Assembly: GCF_021129175.1 (NCBI RefSeq)
Contig: NZ_JAJOHV010000042.1
Coordinates: forward strand, 1-38,049
DNA from: Chromobacterium piscinae
Lineage (GTDB): Bacteria > Pseudomonadota > Gammaproteobacteria > Burkholderiales > Chromobacteriaceae
Length of the DNA: 38,049 nucleotides
Direction: 5' to 3'
Shown here: one piece after another, positions 6,657 through 14,417 of the stretch
Layout: each line of letters begins with the position of its first letter
Position numbering within the stretch: the stretch's first letter is position 1
Translations under genes and position numbers: made by a program
The notes under the pieces: model-generated
The model's input: only the letters and a program-made list of their open reading frames with translations
The model's database searches: none
What the model was told of the DNA's origin: nothing

Positions 6657-7493
6657 CTACCGCGCTGGCTCATTGCGCAGCGCCGCCAGCAAGGCCTGGG
6701 CCAGCGCCTTGCTGGAACGCGGATTCTGGCCGGTGATGAGGCGGCCATCCGTCAGCGCGAAGCTGCCGAAAGGCATGACAGCCTTCTCGTAGCGCCCTCC
6801 TCTGGCCTCCATCTCGCTTTGCAGTTGATAGGGCACCTGGTCCTTCACCCCGGACAGCGCCTCCTCGAAATTGGAGAAGCCGGTCACGCGGCGGCCTTCC
6901 AGCAGCGGCCGGCCCTCCTCGGTCTGGAGATCGAGCAGGCCCGCCAGTCCATGGCACACCGCCGAGACGATGCCGCCACTGCGGTAAATGCTTTCGGCGA
7001 CCCGGTTCAGATCGGCGTTGTCGCGGAAATCCCATATCGTGCCATGGCCGCCGGTGTAGAAGATGGCGCGGTAAGCGCCGGGATCGATGTCGGCCACCGC
7101 CCGGGTCGATTGCAACAGCGCCATGAAGGCCGGGTCGTTCAGGCGTGCCTTGGCGGCGGCATCGGCATGGGGCCAGCCCAGGCTGCGCGGGTCCAGCGGC
7201 ACGGCGCCGCCGTTCGGGCTGGCGAAATCGATGGCGTAGCCGGCTTCTGTCAGCGCATCGTAAACGTGCGTCAGCTCGGCCAGCCACAATCCGGTGCGCT
7301 CGGTTCGGCTCGGATAGCGGTCATGATTGGTCATGACCATCAGGATCTTGCCGGCGCAGGCGGAGGGTTCCTGGACCAGGGGCGCGGCGTCCGCCGCGGC
7401 GGTTTGCGTGATTGGCATGGACATGGCGACCAGAACGGGTTTGTTGAAAATGGGCACGGACAACACCTTCTTCATGATAGTACATCGCGCCAT
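6657..7493 (-). CDS. DJ-1/PfpI (Hsp31-like) family protein, possibly exported
   Basis: A 278-residue class I glutamine amidotransferase-like protein of the DJ-1/PfpI superfamily. The nucleophile elbow AVCHGLAG holds Cys180 and His181, and Glu73 in LWLAELTHVY supports the Cys as in Hsp31-type proteins. FYTGGHGTIWD (145-155) is the conserved glycine-rich turn. Members act as chaperones, glyoxalases or deglycases; which applies here is unknown. The N-terminus (about 7-37) is hydrophobic and then Ala-rich, and could be a signal peptide, which is unusual for this family. The start at 7493 has GGAAGG 5 bases upstream; ATG codons at 7475 and 7544 are alternatives. Transcription from the MerR promoter at 7543-7573 would include the downstream merR gene. 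Confidence 0.88.
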   Translation of the reverse strand: MARCTIMKKVLSVPIFNKPVLVAMSMPITQTAAADAAPLVQEPSACAGKILMVMTNHDRYPSRTERTGLWLAELTHVYDALTEAGYAIDFASPNGGAVPLDPRSLGWPHADAAAKARLNDPAFMALLQSTRAVADIDPGAYRAIFYTGGHGTIWDFRDNADLNRVAESIYRSGGIVSAVCHGLAGLLDLQTEEGRPLLEGRRVTGFSNFEEALSGVKDQVPYQLQSEMEARGGRYEKAVMPFGSFALTDGRLITGQNPRSSKALAQALLAALRNEPAR

Positions 7494-7542
7494 TTTGCCT
7501 TCCGGACAAATACCATAGGCATTGAAATGCGCGCCAAGCCCC

Positions 7543-7573
7543 ATGCTAAGATTAAAGCCAGCTTTAATGTCAA
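7543..7573 (-). promoter_or_regulatory. MerR-type promoter for the PfpI-merR operon
   Basis: On the minus strand TTGACA (7568-7573), a 19-base spacer, then TAGCAT (7543-7548). The spacer is over-long, as in promoters twisted open by MerR proteins, and contains the inverted repeat TTAAAG-N4-CTTTAA (7552-7567). Start point about 43 bases upstream of the PfpI start codon. Confidence 0.75.
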
Positions 7574-7687
7574 CAAGCTCTTGCCCGCCTGACTCCGCGC
7601 TCCCCTATCCCGCTCCTCGCCCGCTCAAGCACTTGATCTCAAAACCGGTCTTCCGCCTCGCCTGCAGAAATTTCTTCATCGGCAGAC

Positions 7688-7718
7688 TTGACCTTAAAGT
7701 TGGCTTTAATCCTATCGT
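7688..7718 (+). promoter_or_regulatory. MerR-type promoter for the Old Yellow Enzyme gene
   Basis: TTGACC (7688-7693), a 19-base spacer, then TATCGT (7713-7718). The spacer contains TTAAAG-N4-CTTTAA (7694-7709), the same half-sites and spacing as the divergent site at 7552-7567. Expected start about 20 bases before the gene. Confidence 0.78.
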
Positions 7719-7745
7719 GCGCTCATCGCAACCCTGGAGACCACG

Positions 7746-8984
7746 ATGAATCCCTTCGCGTCCCTCACCCTGCCCAATGGCAGCCTGCTGCCGAACCGCC
7801 TGGCCAAGGCCGCCATGGAGGAAAACATGGCCGACCGCGACCACGCGCCGTCAGAACAACTGATCCGCCTGTACCGCGCCTGGGCGGAAGGTGGCGTGGG
7901 GCTGATCATCACCGGCAACGTCATGGTGGACCGGCGCGCGATGACCGGCCCAGGCGGGGTGGTGCTGGAGTCGGCGCGATTCGGCGAACGCTTTGAGAAG
8001 TGGTCCGCAGCCGCCCGCGCACAAGGCGCGCAGATATGGATGCAGATCAACCACCCGGGCCGCCAGATGCCCGCCGCGCTGGGACAGGAAACCATCGCGC
8101 CATCCGTTGTGGCCATGGACCTCGGCAATTTCTCCAAACAGTTCGCCGCGCCGCGCGCGATGTCCGAAGCCGATATCGCCGACGTGAAAGCCCGCTTCGT
8201 CAACACGGCGCGGCTGGCGGAGCGATTCGGCTTTTCCGGCGTGCAGATCCACGCCGCGCATGGCTACCTGATCAGCCAGTTTCTGTCGCCCATCACCAAC
8301 CAGCGCGCCGACCGCTGGGGCGGCCCCCTGGAAAACCGCGCCCGCCTGTTGCTGGACATCGTCCGCGAAGTGCGCCAGGCCGTGGGTGCCGGCTTCGCCG
8401 TTTCGGTGAAGATCAATTCGGCCGATTTCCAGCGCGGCGGCTTCAGCGCCGACGACGCCAAGCAAGTGGCGGCCATGCTGAACCCGCTGGGCGTGGACCT
8501 GATCGAACTGTCCGGCGGCAGCTACGAAGCGCCAGCCATGCACGGCCAGACACGCGACGGCCATACTCTGGCCCGCGAGGCCTATTTCCTGGAATTCGCC
8601 CAGGACATCGCCTCGGTCGCGCGGATACCCATCATGGTGACCGGCGGCATCCGCCGCTACCCGGTCGTCGAACAGGTGCTGAACAGCGGCGTCTCCATCG
8701 CCGGCATGGCCACCGCGCTGGCGATAAACCCCAATCTGCCCAAGGCCTGGCGCAGCGACGCGTCGACCGCGCCGCGGCTGCGCGCCATCCCCTGGAAGAA
8801 CAAGGTGCTAGCCTCGGTCGGGTATATGGCGATGGTGAAATACCAACTGCGCCGCCTCAGCCTGGGCAAACGCACCCGGCCCGATGTCTTCCCGGCCCTG
8901 GCGCTGCTGCGGCAACAGTGGGACGCCAAGATCCGGACCGGACGCTACCGCCGCTGGATCCGGCGCCAGGCCGCTTCGACATGA
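7746..8984 (+). CDS. NADH:flavin oxidoreductase, Old Yellow Enzyme family
   Basis: A 412-residue FMN enzyme of the Old Yellow Enzyme family, which reduces activated C=C bonds of enals, enones, maleimides or nitro compounds with NAD(P)H. The TIM barrel is complete: NPFASLTLPNGSLLPNRLAKAAM at the N-terminus, MQINHPGRQ (99-107), the substrate-binding pair in QIHAAHGYLISQFLSP (His169, His172, Tyr174), and VTGGIRR for FMN phosphate near 298-304. A basic C-terminal extension of about 50 residues follows the barrel. A GGAGACC RBS precedes the start, and the gene sits 27 bases behind a MerR-type promoter, so induction by a thiol- or flavin-reactive electrophile is plausible. The DJ-1/PfpI gene controlled from the other side would fit an electrophile/carbonyl stress response; this is inference. 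Confidence 0.93.
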   Translation: MNPFASLTLPNGSLLPNRLAKAAMEENMADRDHAPSEQLIRLYRAWAEGGVGLIITGNVMVDRRAMTGPGGVVLESARFGERFEKWSAAARAQGAQIWMQINHPGRQMPAALGQETIAPSVVAMDLGNFSKQFAAPRAMSEADIADVKARFVNTARLAERFGFSGVQIHAAHGYLISQFLSPITNQRADRWGGPLENRARLLLDIVREVRQAVGAGFAVSVKINSADFQRGGFSADDAKQVAAMLNPLGVDLIELSGGSYEAPAMHGQTRDGHTLAREAYFLEFAQDIASVARIPIMVTGGIRRYPVVEQVLNSGVSIAGMATALAINPNLPKAWRSDASTAPRLRAIPWKNKVLASVGYMAMVKYQLRRLSLGKRTRPDVFPALALLRQQWDAKIRTGRYRRWIRRQAAST

Positions 8985-9202
8985 ACATTGCGGCGGGGAA
9001 AAATACCGCCTCGCCGCCGCCACAGTCTCCGCCGTCGAATAGCGCAACCATCGAAAACCGGCCGCGACGAGAAAACCGCAGCCGCAGCGGCATGAAAGAC
9101 TGAAATGGCTGATTGAGATTTGATGAACCCATCGGCTCCGGATTCGCAATAGTTTTTCATCGCCATTTCAATTTCTATCAAAGGGAAAAATAAAGACCTT
9201 TT

Positions 9203-9227
9203 ATCTGAAACTGCAAAAATTTCAGAT
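9203..9227. repeat. Inverted repeat in the AT-rich promoter region
   Basis: ATCTGAAA (9203-9210) is exactly complementary to TTTCAGAT (9220-9227) around a 9-base centre. It could be an operator or a weak terminator; nothing else identifies it. Confidence 0.4.
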
Positions 9228-9315
9228 TATGATCAATAAAACAGCACTCAATCCGGCCGCTTCCGCCTGCAAGGTGAAATGCCGCGCGCAGGGAGAAGGG
9301 CCTGCGCCCATATCG

Positions 9316-9348
9316 GGCTTTTCCCGGCGCCGCCGCCGGGTTAAAGCC
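9316..9348 (+). promoter_or_regulatory. Strong stem-loop in the leader of the Na/Pi transporter
   Basis: GGCTTT (9316-9321) pairs with AAAGCC (9343-9348) and, inside, CCCGGCG (9323-9329) pairs with CGCCGGG (9334-9340). This is a long hairpin about 90 bases before the start codon. No T run follows, so it is not a standard terminator; it may affect mRNA stability or act as an attenuator. Confidence 0.4.
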
Positions 9349-9439
9349 ACTGGCAAACGAGCTTGGCAAACCGCCATGAATCCCCGCAGGGCATATCCGC
9401 CTAAAAGGGCTTCATCGTTTTTCAAAGAGGCCGGGCCAT

Positions 9440-11086
9440 ATGGCAACTCAAATACTCATAGATTTGTTTGGCGAAGTCGCGCTGCTGATGTGGGGCATCC
9501 ACATGGTCCATACCGGGATTCTGAGGGCCTTCGGCAGCCAGATTCGCCAATTTCTCGGCAAAAGCCTCCGCACTCCGCTGCGGGCTTTCCTCTCCGGCCT
9601 AGGCATCACCACCTTGCTGCAAAGCAGCACCGCCACGGCCCTGATGCTCGGCTCCTTCGCCGCCGGCGGCATGGTGGATCTGGCGCCTTCGCTGGCCGTC
9701 ATGCTCGGCGCGAATGTCGGCACCACGCTGATCGTGCAGGCGCTGTCGTTCAACATCACGCTGGCCTTCCCCATCCTGATACTCGCCGGCGTCACCGCCT
9801 TCCGCCGCAGCGCGCGCACCCGCACCCGCGACATGGGCCGGGTCGGCATCGGCCTCGGCCTGATGCTGCTGGCGCTGCACCTGATACTGGAGACGGTTCA
9901 GCCTATCGAGGCGTCGCGCACGCTGCGCCTGCTGCTGGAAAACATCACCAGCGACCCTACGCTCAACCTGCTGCTTGCCGCCTTGTTCTCGCTGGCCGCC
10001 CACTCCAGCGTGGCTTCGATGCTGTTCATCATGTCCCTGGCCGGCGCCGGCGTGCTGTCGCCGACCATCACCGTCGCCATGGTGTTGGGCGCCAATCTCG
10101 GCAGCGCGCTCAATCCGGTGCTGGAAGGCAATCGCAACGATCCCGCCCAGCTGCGGATGCCGGTCGGCAACCTGGTGAACCGGCTGGCCGGCTGCCTGCT
10201 GGCCTTGCCGTTTCTGGACGACATCCAGCGCGCCATCCTGAGCGTGGATCCGGATCCGGGCAGGCTAGCCGCGCACTTTCATCTGTTGTTCAATCTGGCG
10301 ATGTCCATGCTGTTCATCGGCGCGCTTCCCCGCCTATCTCGTTGGCTGGTCACATGGCTGCCCGCGCATGCCTCGCCGGACGAACCCTCGCAGCCGATGT
10401 ACCTGGACCCGGCCATGCTCGGCACGCCCACCCTGGCCTTGACCAACGCCGCTCGCGAAGTGCTGCGCATGGCGGATGTCCTGACGCTGATGCTGCGCCA
10501 ATCGCAAGCGGCTTTCCGCGAGGTGGACCGCAACCGCGTCAGCCAGATACGCGCGATGGACGACCAATTGAGCCAGCTGCATGGCGCCATCCAGCGCTAT
10601 CTGGCCGCGCTCAGCCCCTATTCGCTGGACGACGAGGAATTGCGCCGGATCGGCGAGATCCTCAACTTCGCCAGCGTGCTGCAGCATATCAGCGAGATGG
10701 TGGACCGAAACCTGATGGCCTGCGCCAACCGCCTGGTCAAACAACAGCTGGCGCTGTCGGAGGAAGAATTGTCGGACATCGACGAAGTGCTCGGCCGCTT
10801 GCTGGGCCACCTGCACCTGGCCGTCACCATATTGATGTTCGGCGACGCCAGCTCGGCGCATCAACTGTTGAAGGAGAAGGCGCGCCTGCGCGAGATGGAG
10901 CTGAACGCCGCCGAGCGCCAGTTCAACCAGATCCGGGCGGGCAGCACCAGCGATCTGGCCGCAGGCAACCTTTACCTGGAGACCCTTCGCGTCCTCAAAC
11001 GCATAGATTCCTATCTGACCGGCACCGCCTACCCGCTGCTCGAACAACGCGGGGAGCTGCCGGCCGATCGGCTAGCCACGTCATAG
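9440..11086 (+). CDS. Na+/phosphate cotransporter family protein with PhoU-like C-terminus
   Basis: A 548-residue inner-membrane protein of the Na/Pi cotransporter (NptA/YjbB-like) family. The membrane half (about 1-310) contains two inverted repeats. The first has the signature QSSTATA (61-67) and GANVGTT (90-96); the second has AAHSSVASM (around His188) and GANLGSALNP. These QSS and GAN motifs line the substrate path in the family. Residues about 330-548 are all-helical and PhoU-like, probably a cytosolic regulatory domain. The family moves phosphate, with export proposed for YjbB; direction cannot be read here. A GAGG lies 9 bases before the ATG at 9440. It stands alone; the next gene is convergent. 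Confidence 0.9.
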   Translation: MATQILIDLFGEVALLMWGIHMVHTGILRAFGSQIRQFLGKSLRTPLRAFLSGLGITTLLQSSTATALMLGSFAAGGMVDLAPSLAVMLGANVGTTLIVQALSFNITLAFPILILAGVTAFRRSARTRTRDMGRVGIGLGLMLLALHLILETVQPIEASRTLRLLLENITSDPTLNLLLAALFSLAAHSSVASMLFIMSLAGAGVLSPTITVAMVLGANLGSALNPVLEGNRNDPAQLRMPVGNLVNRLAGCLLALPFLDDIQRAILSVDPDPGRLAAHFHLLFNLAMSMLFIGALPRLSRWLVTWLPAHASPDEPSQPMYLDPAMLGTPTLALTNAAREVLRMADVLTLMLRQSQAAFREVDRNRVSQIRAMDDQLSQLHGAIQRYLAALSPYSLDDEELRRIGEILNFASVLQHISEMVDRNLMACANRLVKQQLALSEEELSDIDEVLGRLLGHLHLAVTILMFGDASSAHQLLKEKARLREMELNAAERQFNQIRAGSTSDLAAGNLYLETLRVLKRIDSYLTGTAYPLLEQRGELPADRLATS

Positions 11087-11183
11087 CGCTCGGCTGACGG
11101 CCATGCGGGCGAATGTCTTGGACATGCCCCCTTCTCACCGCTTGCCTCCCGCGTGGATCCGGCCAGCCGACCCGCGGCCGCCT

Positions 11184-12056
11184 TCAGCGCGAGGGATCCA
11201 GCAGCGCGCGATACAGCTCCGGCCGGCGATCCGCCAATACATCATTGCGCGGGCTGATGTATTTGTCTCGGCTTGCGGCCAGATCAAGCGCTGCCAGAAT
11301 CAGCTGGCAATCGCCGTCTTGGCGGCTGGCGCGCGCCAACACGTAGCCCTTGGCGTCGGTGATCAGCGAACAGCCCGCCCAATCCACGCCCCGCTCGCTG
11401 CCGGCGCGGTCGCAAACCGCCACAGGCAAATGGTTGAATGCGGCGTTGGCTTGCGCCTTGATCATTTCCGCTGGCCGTTCGCCCTCCGGATGAGACTGCG
11501 CCGGCCAGTTGACCGGGACACAGAGCAAGTCCGCGCCGGCCAGCGCAGGCAGGCGCGTCCACTCAGGAATCTCCAGGTCATAGCAGATCATCATGCCCAG
11601 CCGGCCAATCGCCGTTTCCACCACCGGCGGGGGTTGATTCCCCACATCGAAAATCGCCTTCTCGCCATCCCACAGGTGCGCTTTCCGGTAGCAGGTCTGT
11701 CCGCCATCCGGCCTGAGCAGCACAGCGCTGTTATACAGCCCGTCGCCATCCGCCTCGCAAAAGCCAGCGACAACGATGAGATCCAGCTCGGCGACCAGTT
11801 CGCGCCATTCGCTGACGCATGGCCCGGCGGCTGTTTCGGCAAGCCCCCAGGCTTCGTCGCGGCTGGAAAAAACGTAACCCGTGTTGGCCAGCTCGGGCAG
11901 GATGGCGAGTTTCGCCCCTCGGCGCGACGCCTGGATCAGCGCATCGCGGCTGCGGCGCATATTGCCGGAGACATCCCCGAACACAGGCGCAAGTTGGCAA
12001 CAGGCGATACTTACGGAGCGGGCGGTTTTTTCTGCAGGCAAAACGGCGTGCGGCAT
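11184..12056 (-). CDS. Carbon-nitrogen hydrolase, nitrilase superfamily
   Basis: A 290-residue cytosolic amidase-type hydrolase of the nitrilase superfamily. The Glu-Lys-Cys triad is complete: Glu55 in LPELANTGY, Lys125 in CYRKAHLWDGEK, Cys158 in MMICYDLEIPEW. The RKAHLWDGEKAIFDVG segment resembles aliphatic or stereoselective amidases (RamA-like) more than N-carbamoylputrescine amidase (AguB), whose motif continues differently. Substrate unknown. The start at 12056 has a GGAA 6 bases upstream. The LysR gene ends 178 bases upstream on the same strand, so the two may be expressed together, or the hydrolase may have its own promoter. Confidence 0.9.
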   Translation of the reverse strand: MPHAVLPAEKTARSVSIACCQLAPVFGDVSGNMRRSRDALIQASRRGAKLAILPELANTGYVFSSRDEAWGLAETAAGPCVSEWRELVAELDLIVVAGFCEADGDGLYNSAVLLRPDGGQTCYRKAHLWDGEKAIFDVGNQPPPVVETAIGRLGMMICYDLEIPEWTRLPALAGADLLCVPVNWPAQSHPEGERPAEMIKAQANAAFNHLPVAVCDRAGSERGVDWAGCSLITDAKGYVLARASRQDGDCQLILAALDLAASRDKYISPRNDVLADRRPELYRALLDPSR

Positions 12057-12234
12057 GGCGATTTCCAGTATGGGATGGGGTCGAAACCTTGAGTGATCCA
12101 GATAGGAGTCGAGGTTCCTTGCCGATGTTCCAGAGGTGGCCGCCTTCCGATGAAAAGCATTGCCATCATCAAACCGCCGTCAAAAACGATTGCAATGGGC
12201 GAGGCCAGACTGCCTTGGCTGACGCCGCGCATGC

Positions 12235-13113
12235 TCAGCCATTCAGCATGTCCAGATAGCGCCGCGCCGCGCCCCATTCGTCGCCCGCCCGGCTGATCGC
12301 CGCCAATTCCGACACCAGCGGCGAGCGCTCCGCCAATCGGCGATAAACAAGATTAGGCGCCGCCATTTTGCGCACCGGCGCTGGCACCAGGGCCAGGCCC
12401 AAGCCCGCCGCCGCCAAGGCCAGAACCGACATGGTGCTGCCCACCTTGTAAGCGATGCGCGGTTCGCCGCCCAATAGCCGGCGCAACATCGGCAACTGGC
12501 CCTCATCGTCGCCATCGGCGGCGTAAACGATGAACGGCTGCTCATGCAAGTCAGAGACGCGCAATGAGCGGTGCGCGGCCAAGGGATGCCGCGCTCCCAT
12601 CGCCACCTCCCAGTGCCAGCTACCCGCCGATCTAGCCTGCAAGCCGGCTGGAAGCGAATGGCCAAGTTGCGGGCAATAGCCGACATCCAGCCGTCCGGCC
12701 AGAATCGCTTCCAACTGCTCCGCCGGCGCCATTTCATGCAACTCCACCGCCACATCCGGCCAGGCCGCATGGAAGGCCAGCAAATCATCCGATAAACGTC
12801 CCGCCGCCACGGCATTGCCGACGAAACCTATCCTCACCACGCCGGTTTCGCCCCGCGCGGCGCGGCGCATCACGCTCTTGGCGCGCTCGGCCTGCTCCAC
12901 CGTGCGCCTCGCCTCGATCAGCAGAATCCGTCCAGCGTCGGACAACTCCACCTTGCGCGTGCTGCGCACGAACAAGATCACGCCCAACTCCTCTTCCAAT
13001 GAGCGGATCTGGGCGCTCAAGGCCGGCTGGACGATATGCAGCTTTTCGGCGGCCCGGCCGAAATGGCCCTCATCGGCAACCGCCAGGAAATAGCGTAAAT
13101 GGCGTAATTCCAT
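12235..13113 (-). CDS. LysR family transcriptional regulator
   Basis: A 292-residue LysR-type regulator. The N-terminal winged helix is typical (MELRHLRYFLAVADEGHFGRAAEKL, then VQPALSAQIRSLEEELG), and residues about 90-290 form the periplasmic-binding-protein-like effector domain. The RHLRYFLAVADEGHFGRAAEKLHIVQPALS pattern is characteristic of the BenM/CatR/CynR side of the family, often linked to aromatic or small-carboxylate catabolism. I start at 13113 because LysR proteins begin MEL-R; an upstream ATG at 13143 adds ten unconserved residues. It is divergent from the ACMSD-like amidohydrolase with 123 bases between them, the classic LysR arrangement, so that gene is the likely target. Confidence 0.93.
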   Translation of the reverse strand: MELRHLRYFLAVADEGHFGRAAEKLHIVQPALSAQIRSLEEELGVILFVRSTRKVELSDAGRILLIEARRTVEQAERAKSVMRRAARGETGVVRIGFVGNAVAAGRLSDDLLAFHAAWPDVAVELHEMAPAEQLEAILAGRLDVGYCPQLGHSLPAGLQARSAGSWHWEVAMGARHPLAAHRSLRVSDLHEQPFIVYAADGDDEGQLPMLRRLLGGEPRIAYKVGSTMSVLALAAAGLGLALVPAPVRKMAAPNLVYRRLAERSPLVSELAAISRAGDEWGAARRYLDMLNG

Positions 13114-13236
13114 GCGCCCAAACTCATCACTAAAAATGATCAATCTTGAAATTTAATCTATTGGAGTGATTTTTCAAGCGCGCCTACTCTGGACATCAGA
13201 CGCCGCGCCGCGGCGCCATGAATCAGGAGCCACACC
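13114..13236. promoter_or_regulatory. Divergent LysR/amidohydrolase control region
   Basis: An AT-rich core (13126-13175) between divergent genes. ATCACT (13126-13131) recurs inverted as AGTGAT (13165-13170), and CTTGAA (13145-13150) recurs inverted as TTCAAG (13172-13177). One of these pairs may be the LysR binding region; which one cannot be told by eye. Confidence 0.35.
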
Positions 13237-14199
13237 ATGACCGCTACTCAACGCATCGATGTCCATCAGCATGTCGTTCCCCCATTCTGGGCTGAAGCCC
13301 TGCCCGCCCACGGCGGCGACCCTTCCGGCTGGAAAAGCCCGGAATGGAGCCCGCAGAGCGCTATCGCCTTCATGGACAGCCAAGGCATCGCCACCGGCGT
13401 GTTGTCTCTGACCGCCCCCGGCGTGCAGGGCTGGTCCGGCCAGTCCAAGCGGGACATGGCCCGCCGCGTCAATGAATACACCGCCGGCCTGGTGGAACAC
13501 CGTCCAGACCGCTTCGGCAATTTCGCCACCGTGCCGCTGCCGGACATCGAAGGCTCGCTGCGGGAGATCGAATTTGCCTTTGACGCATTGAAAGCGGACG
13601 GCGTGGTTCTGCTCAGCAACTACGGCGGCCAATACCTGGGCGATCCGGCATTCGAGCCGGTATGGGCCGAACTGAATCGGCGGCGCGCCACCGTGTTCAT
13701 CCATCCGGGCAAACCCGGCATCGACGCCATCGCCGGCATGCCCGGCCCGCTGGTGGACTACCCCTTCGACACCACCCGCACCGCGGTGCAGATGGTGCTG
13801 AACGGCACGTTGGCGCGCCATCCGGACGTGAACGTCATCCTATCCCATGCAGGCGGCTTTCTGCCGTACGCGTCCCATCGCTTCGCCGAACTGGCCCCGG
13901 GCGTGCGCCATGATGTCCCGACGACCGAGGAATTGCTGCGCCTGTTCCAGCGCTTCTATTTCGACACCGCGCTATCCTCCGCTCGGATAGCCCTTCCCAG
14001 CCTGACCGCCTTCGCCGGCGTCGACCGCATCCTGTACGGCAGCGATTATCCCTACGCGCCGGCAGCGGTTGGAGCGTCATTCACCGCCCAGCTGGATGCA
14101 TGCGCTGAACTGTCTGCGGCGGAGCATGCCGCGATCAACCGCCGCAACGCGCTGGCCCTGTTCCCTCGGCTGGGACCAGTCGACAGCTTGCGCCCATAA
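13237..14199 (+). CDS. Amidohydrolase family protein, ACMSD-like
   Basis: A 320-residue metal-dependent hydrolase/decarboxylase of the amidohydrolase superfamily, closest in layout to 2-amino-3-carboxymuconate-6-semialdehyde decarboxylase and gamma-resorcylate decarboxylase. Metal-site residues are visible: HxH at His10 and His12 (DVHQH), His156 (FIHPGKPG), His204 (LSHAGG) and Asp270 (YGSDYP). The substrate is unknown; related enzymes decarboxylate aromatic or muconate acids without redox cofactors. AGGAG precedes the start. Divergent from a LysR regulator; a nitrilase-type amidase lies beyond it, hinting at a small catabolic cluster that releases an acid from an amide and decarboxylates it, which is speculative. 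Confidence 0.88.
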   Translation: MTATQRIDVHQHVVPPFWAEALPAHGGDPSGWKSPEWSPQSAIAFMDSQGIATGVLSLTAPGVQGWSGQSKRDMARRVNEYTAGLVEHRPDRFGNFATVPLPDIEGSLREIEFAFDALKADGVVLLSNYGGQYLGDPAFEPVWAELNRRRATVFIHPGKPGIDAIAGMPGPLVDYPFDTTRTAVQMVLNGTLARHPDVNVILSHAGGFLPYASHRFAELAPGVRHDVPTTEELLRLFQRFYFDTALSSARIALPSLTAFAGVDRILYGSDYPYAPAAVGASFTAQLDACAELSAAEHAAINRRNALALFPRLGPVDSLRP

Positions 14200-14301
14200 G
14201 CTGGCCAAGAGCTGGAACGGCGTTTCAAACGTGGAAAACCTTTCCGGGCAACGCTTTTCCGGAATGGGACTGGAAGAAAACGGAATGGATTTGGGATGAT
14301 G

Positions 14302-14341
14302 TAGCAGCTAGAAACGCGAACCAGGAACCATATGCTGGCCG
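14302..14341 (+). repeat. Diverged direct repeat, copy 1
   Basis: This segment (AGCAGCTAGAAAC...GCTGGCCG) matches 18741-18781 at about 32 of 40 positions in the same orientation, and both copies are followed within about 30 bases by a CGCA(T)GAATTCTG motif. The second copy forms part of the tRNA-Ala trailer hairpin; this copy is not adjacent to any tRNA. Confidence 0.6.
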
Positions 14342-14382
14342 CACGCAGAATTCTGCACAAGCTTGGTTCATAGCAGACAGAA

Positions 14383-14404
14383 ACGGCGGGAATTCACCCG
14401 CCGT
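14383..14404 (-). terminator. Probable terminator of aguA
   Basis: ACGGCGGG pairs with CCCGCCGT around a 6-base loop. On the minus strand the stem is followed by TTCTGT, a weak T tract, 14 bases after the aguA stop codon. Confidence 0.6.
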
Positions 14405-14417
14405 GTACGATAGCGCC

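Larger units (their letters stand above)
8985..9439. other. 455-base intergenic region
   Basis: No protein gene I can support. A 40-codon frame (8981-9103) overlaps the Old Yellow Enzyme stop as ATGA, but its product is a low-complexity Pro/Ser/Arg string, so I do not call it. An AT-rich stretch at 9160-9240 probably holds the promoter of the Na/Pi gene, and two stem-loops are listed separately. Confidence 0.5.

Noticed and set aside
8981-9103. 40-codon frame overlapping the Old Yellow Enzyme stop as ATGA
   Set aside because: Low-complexity Pro/Ser/Arg/Asn product, no clear RBS, no recognisable feature.
9229-11097. 622-codon frame overlapping the Na/Pi transporter in another frame
   Set aside because: Arg/Pro/His-rich shadow frame; the 9440-11086 frame has all family motifs.
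11184-12056. Nitrilase-superfamily gene as aguB
   Set aside because: The lysine-region sequence (YRKAHLWDGEK) differs from the AguB signature and the gene is separated from aguA by other units.
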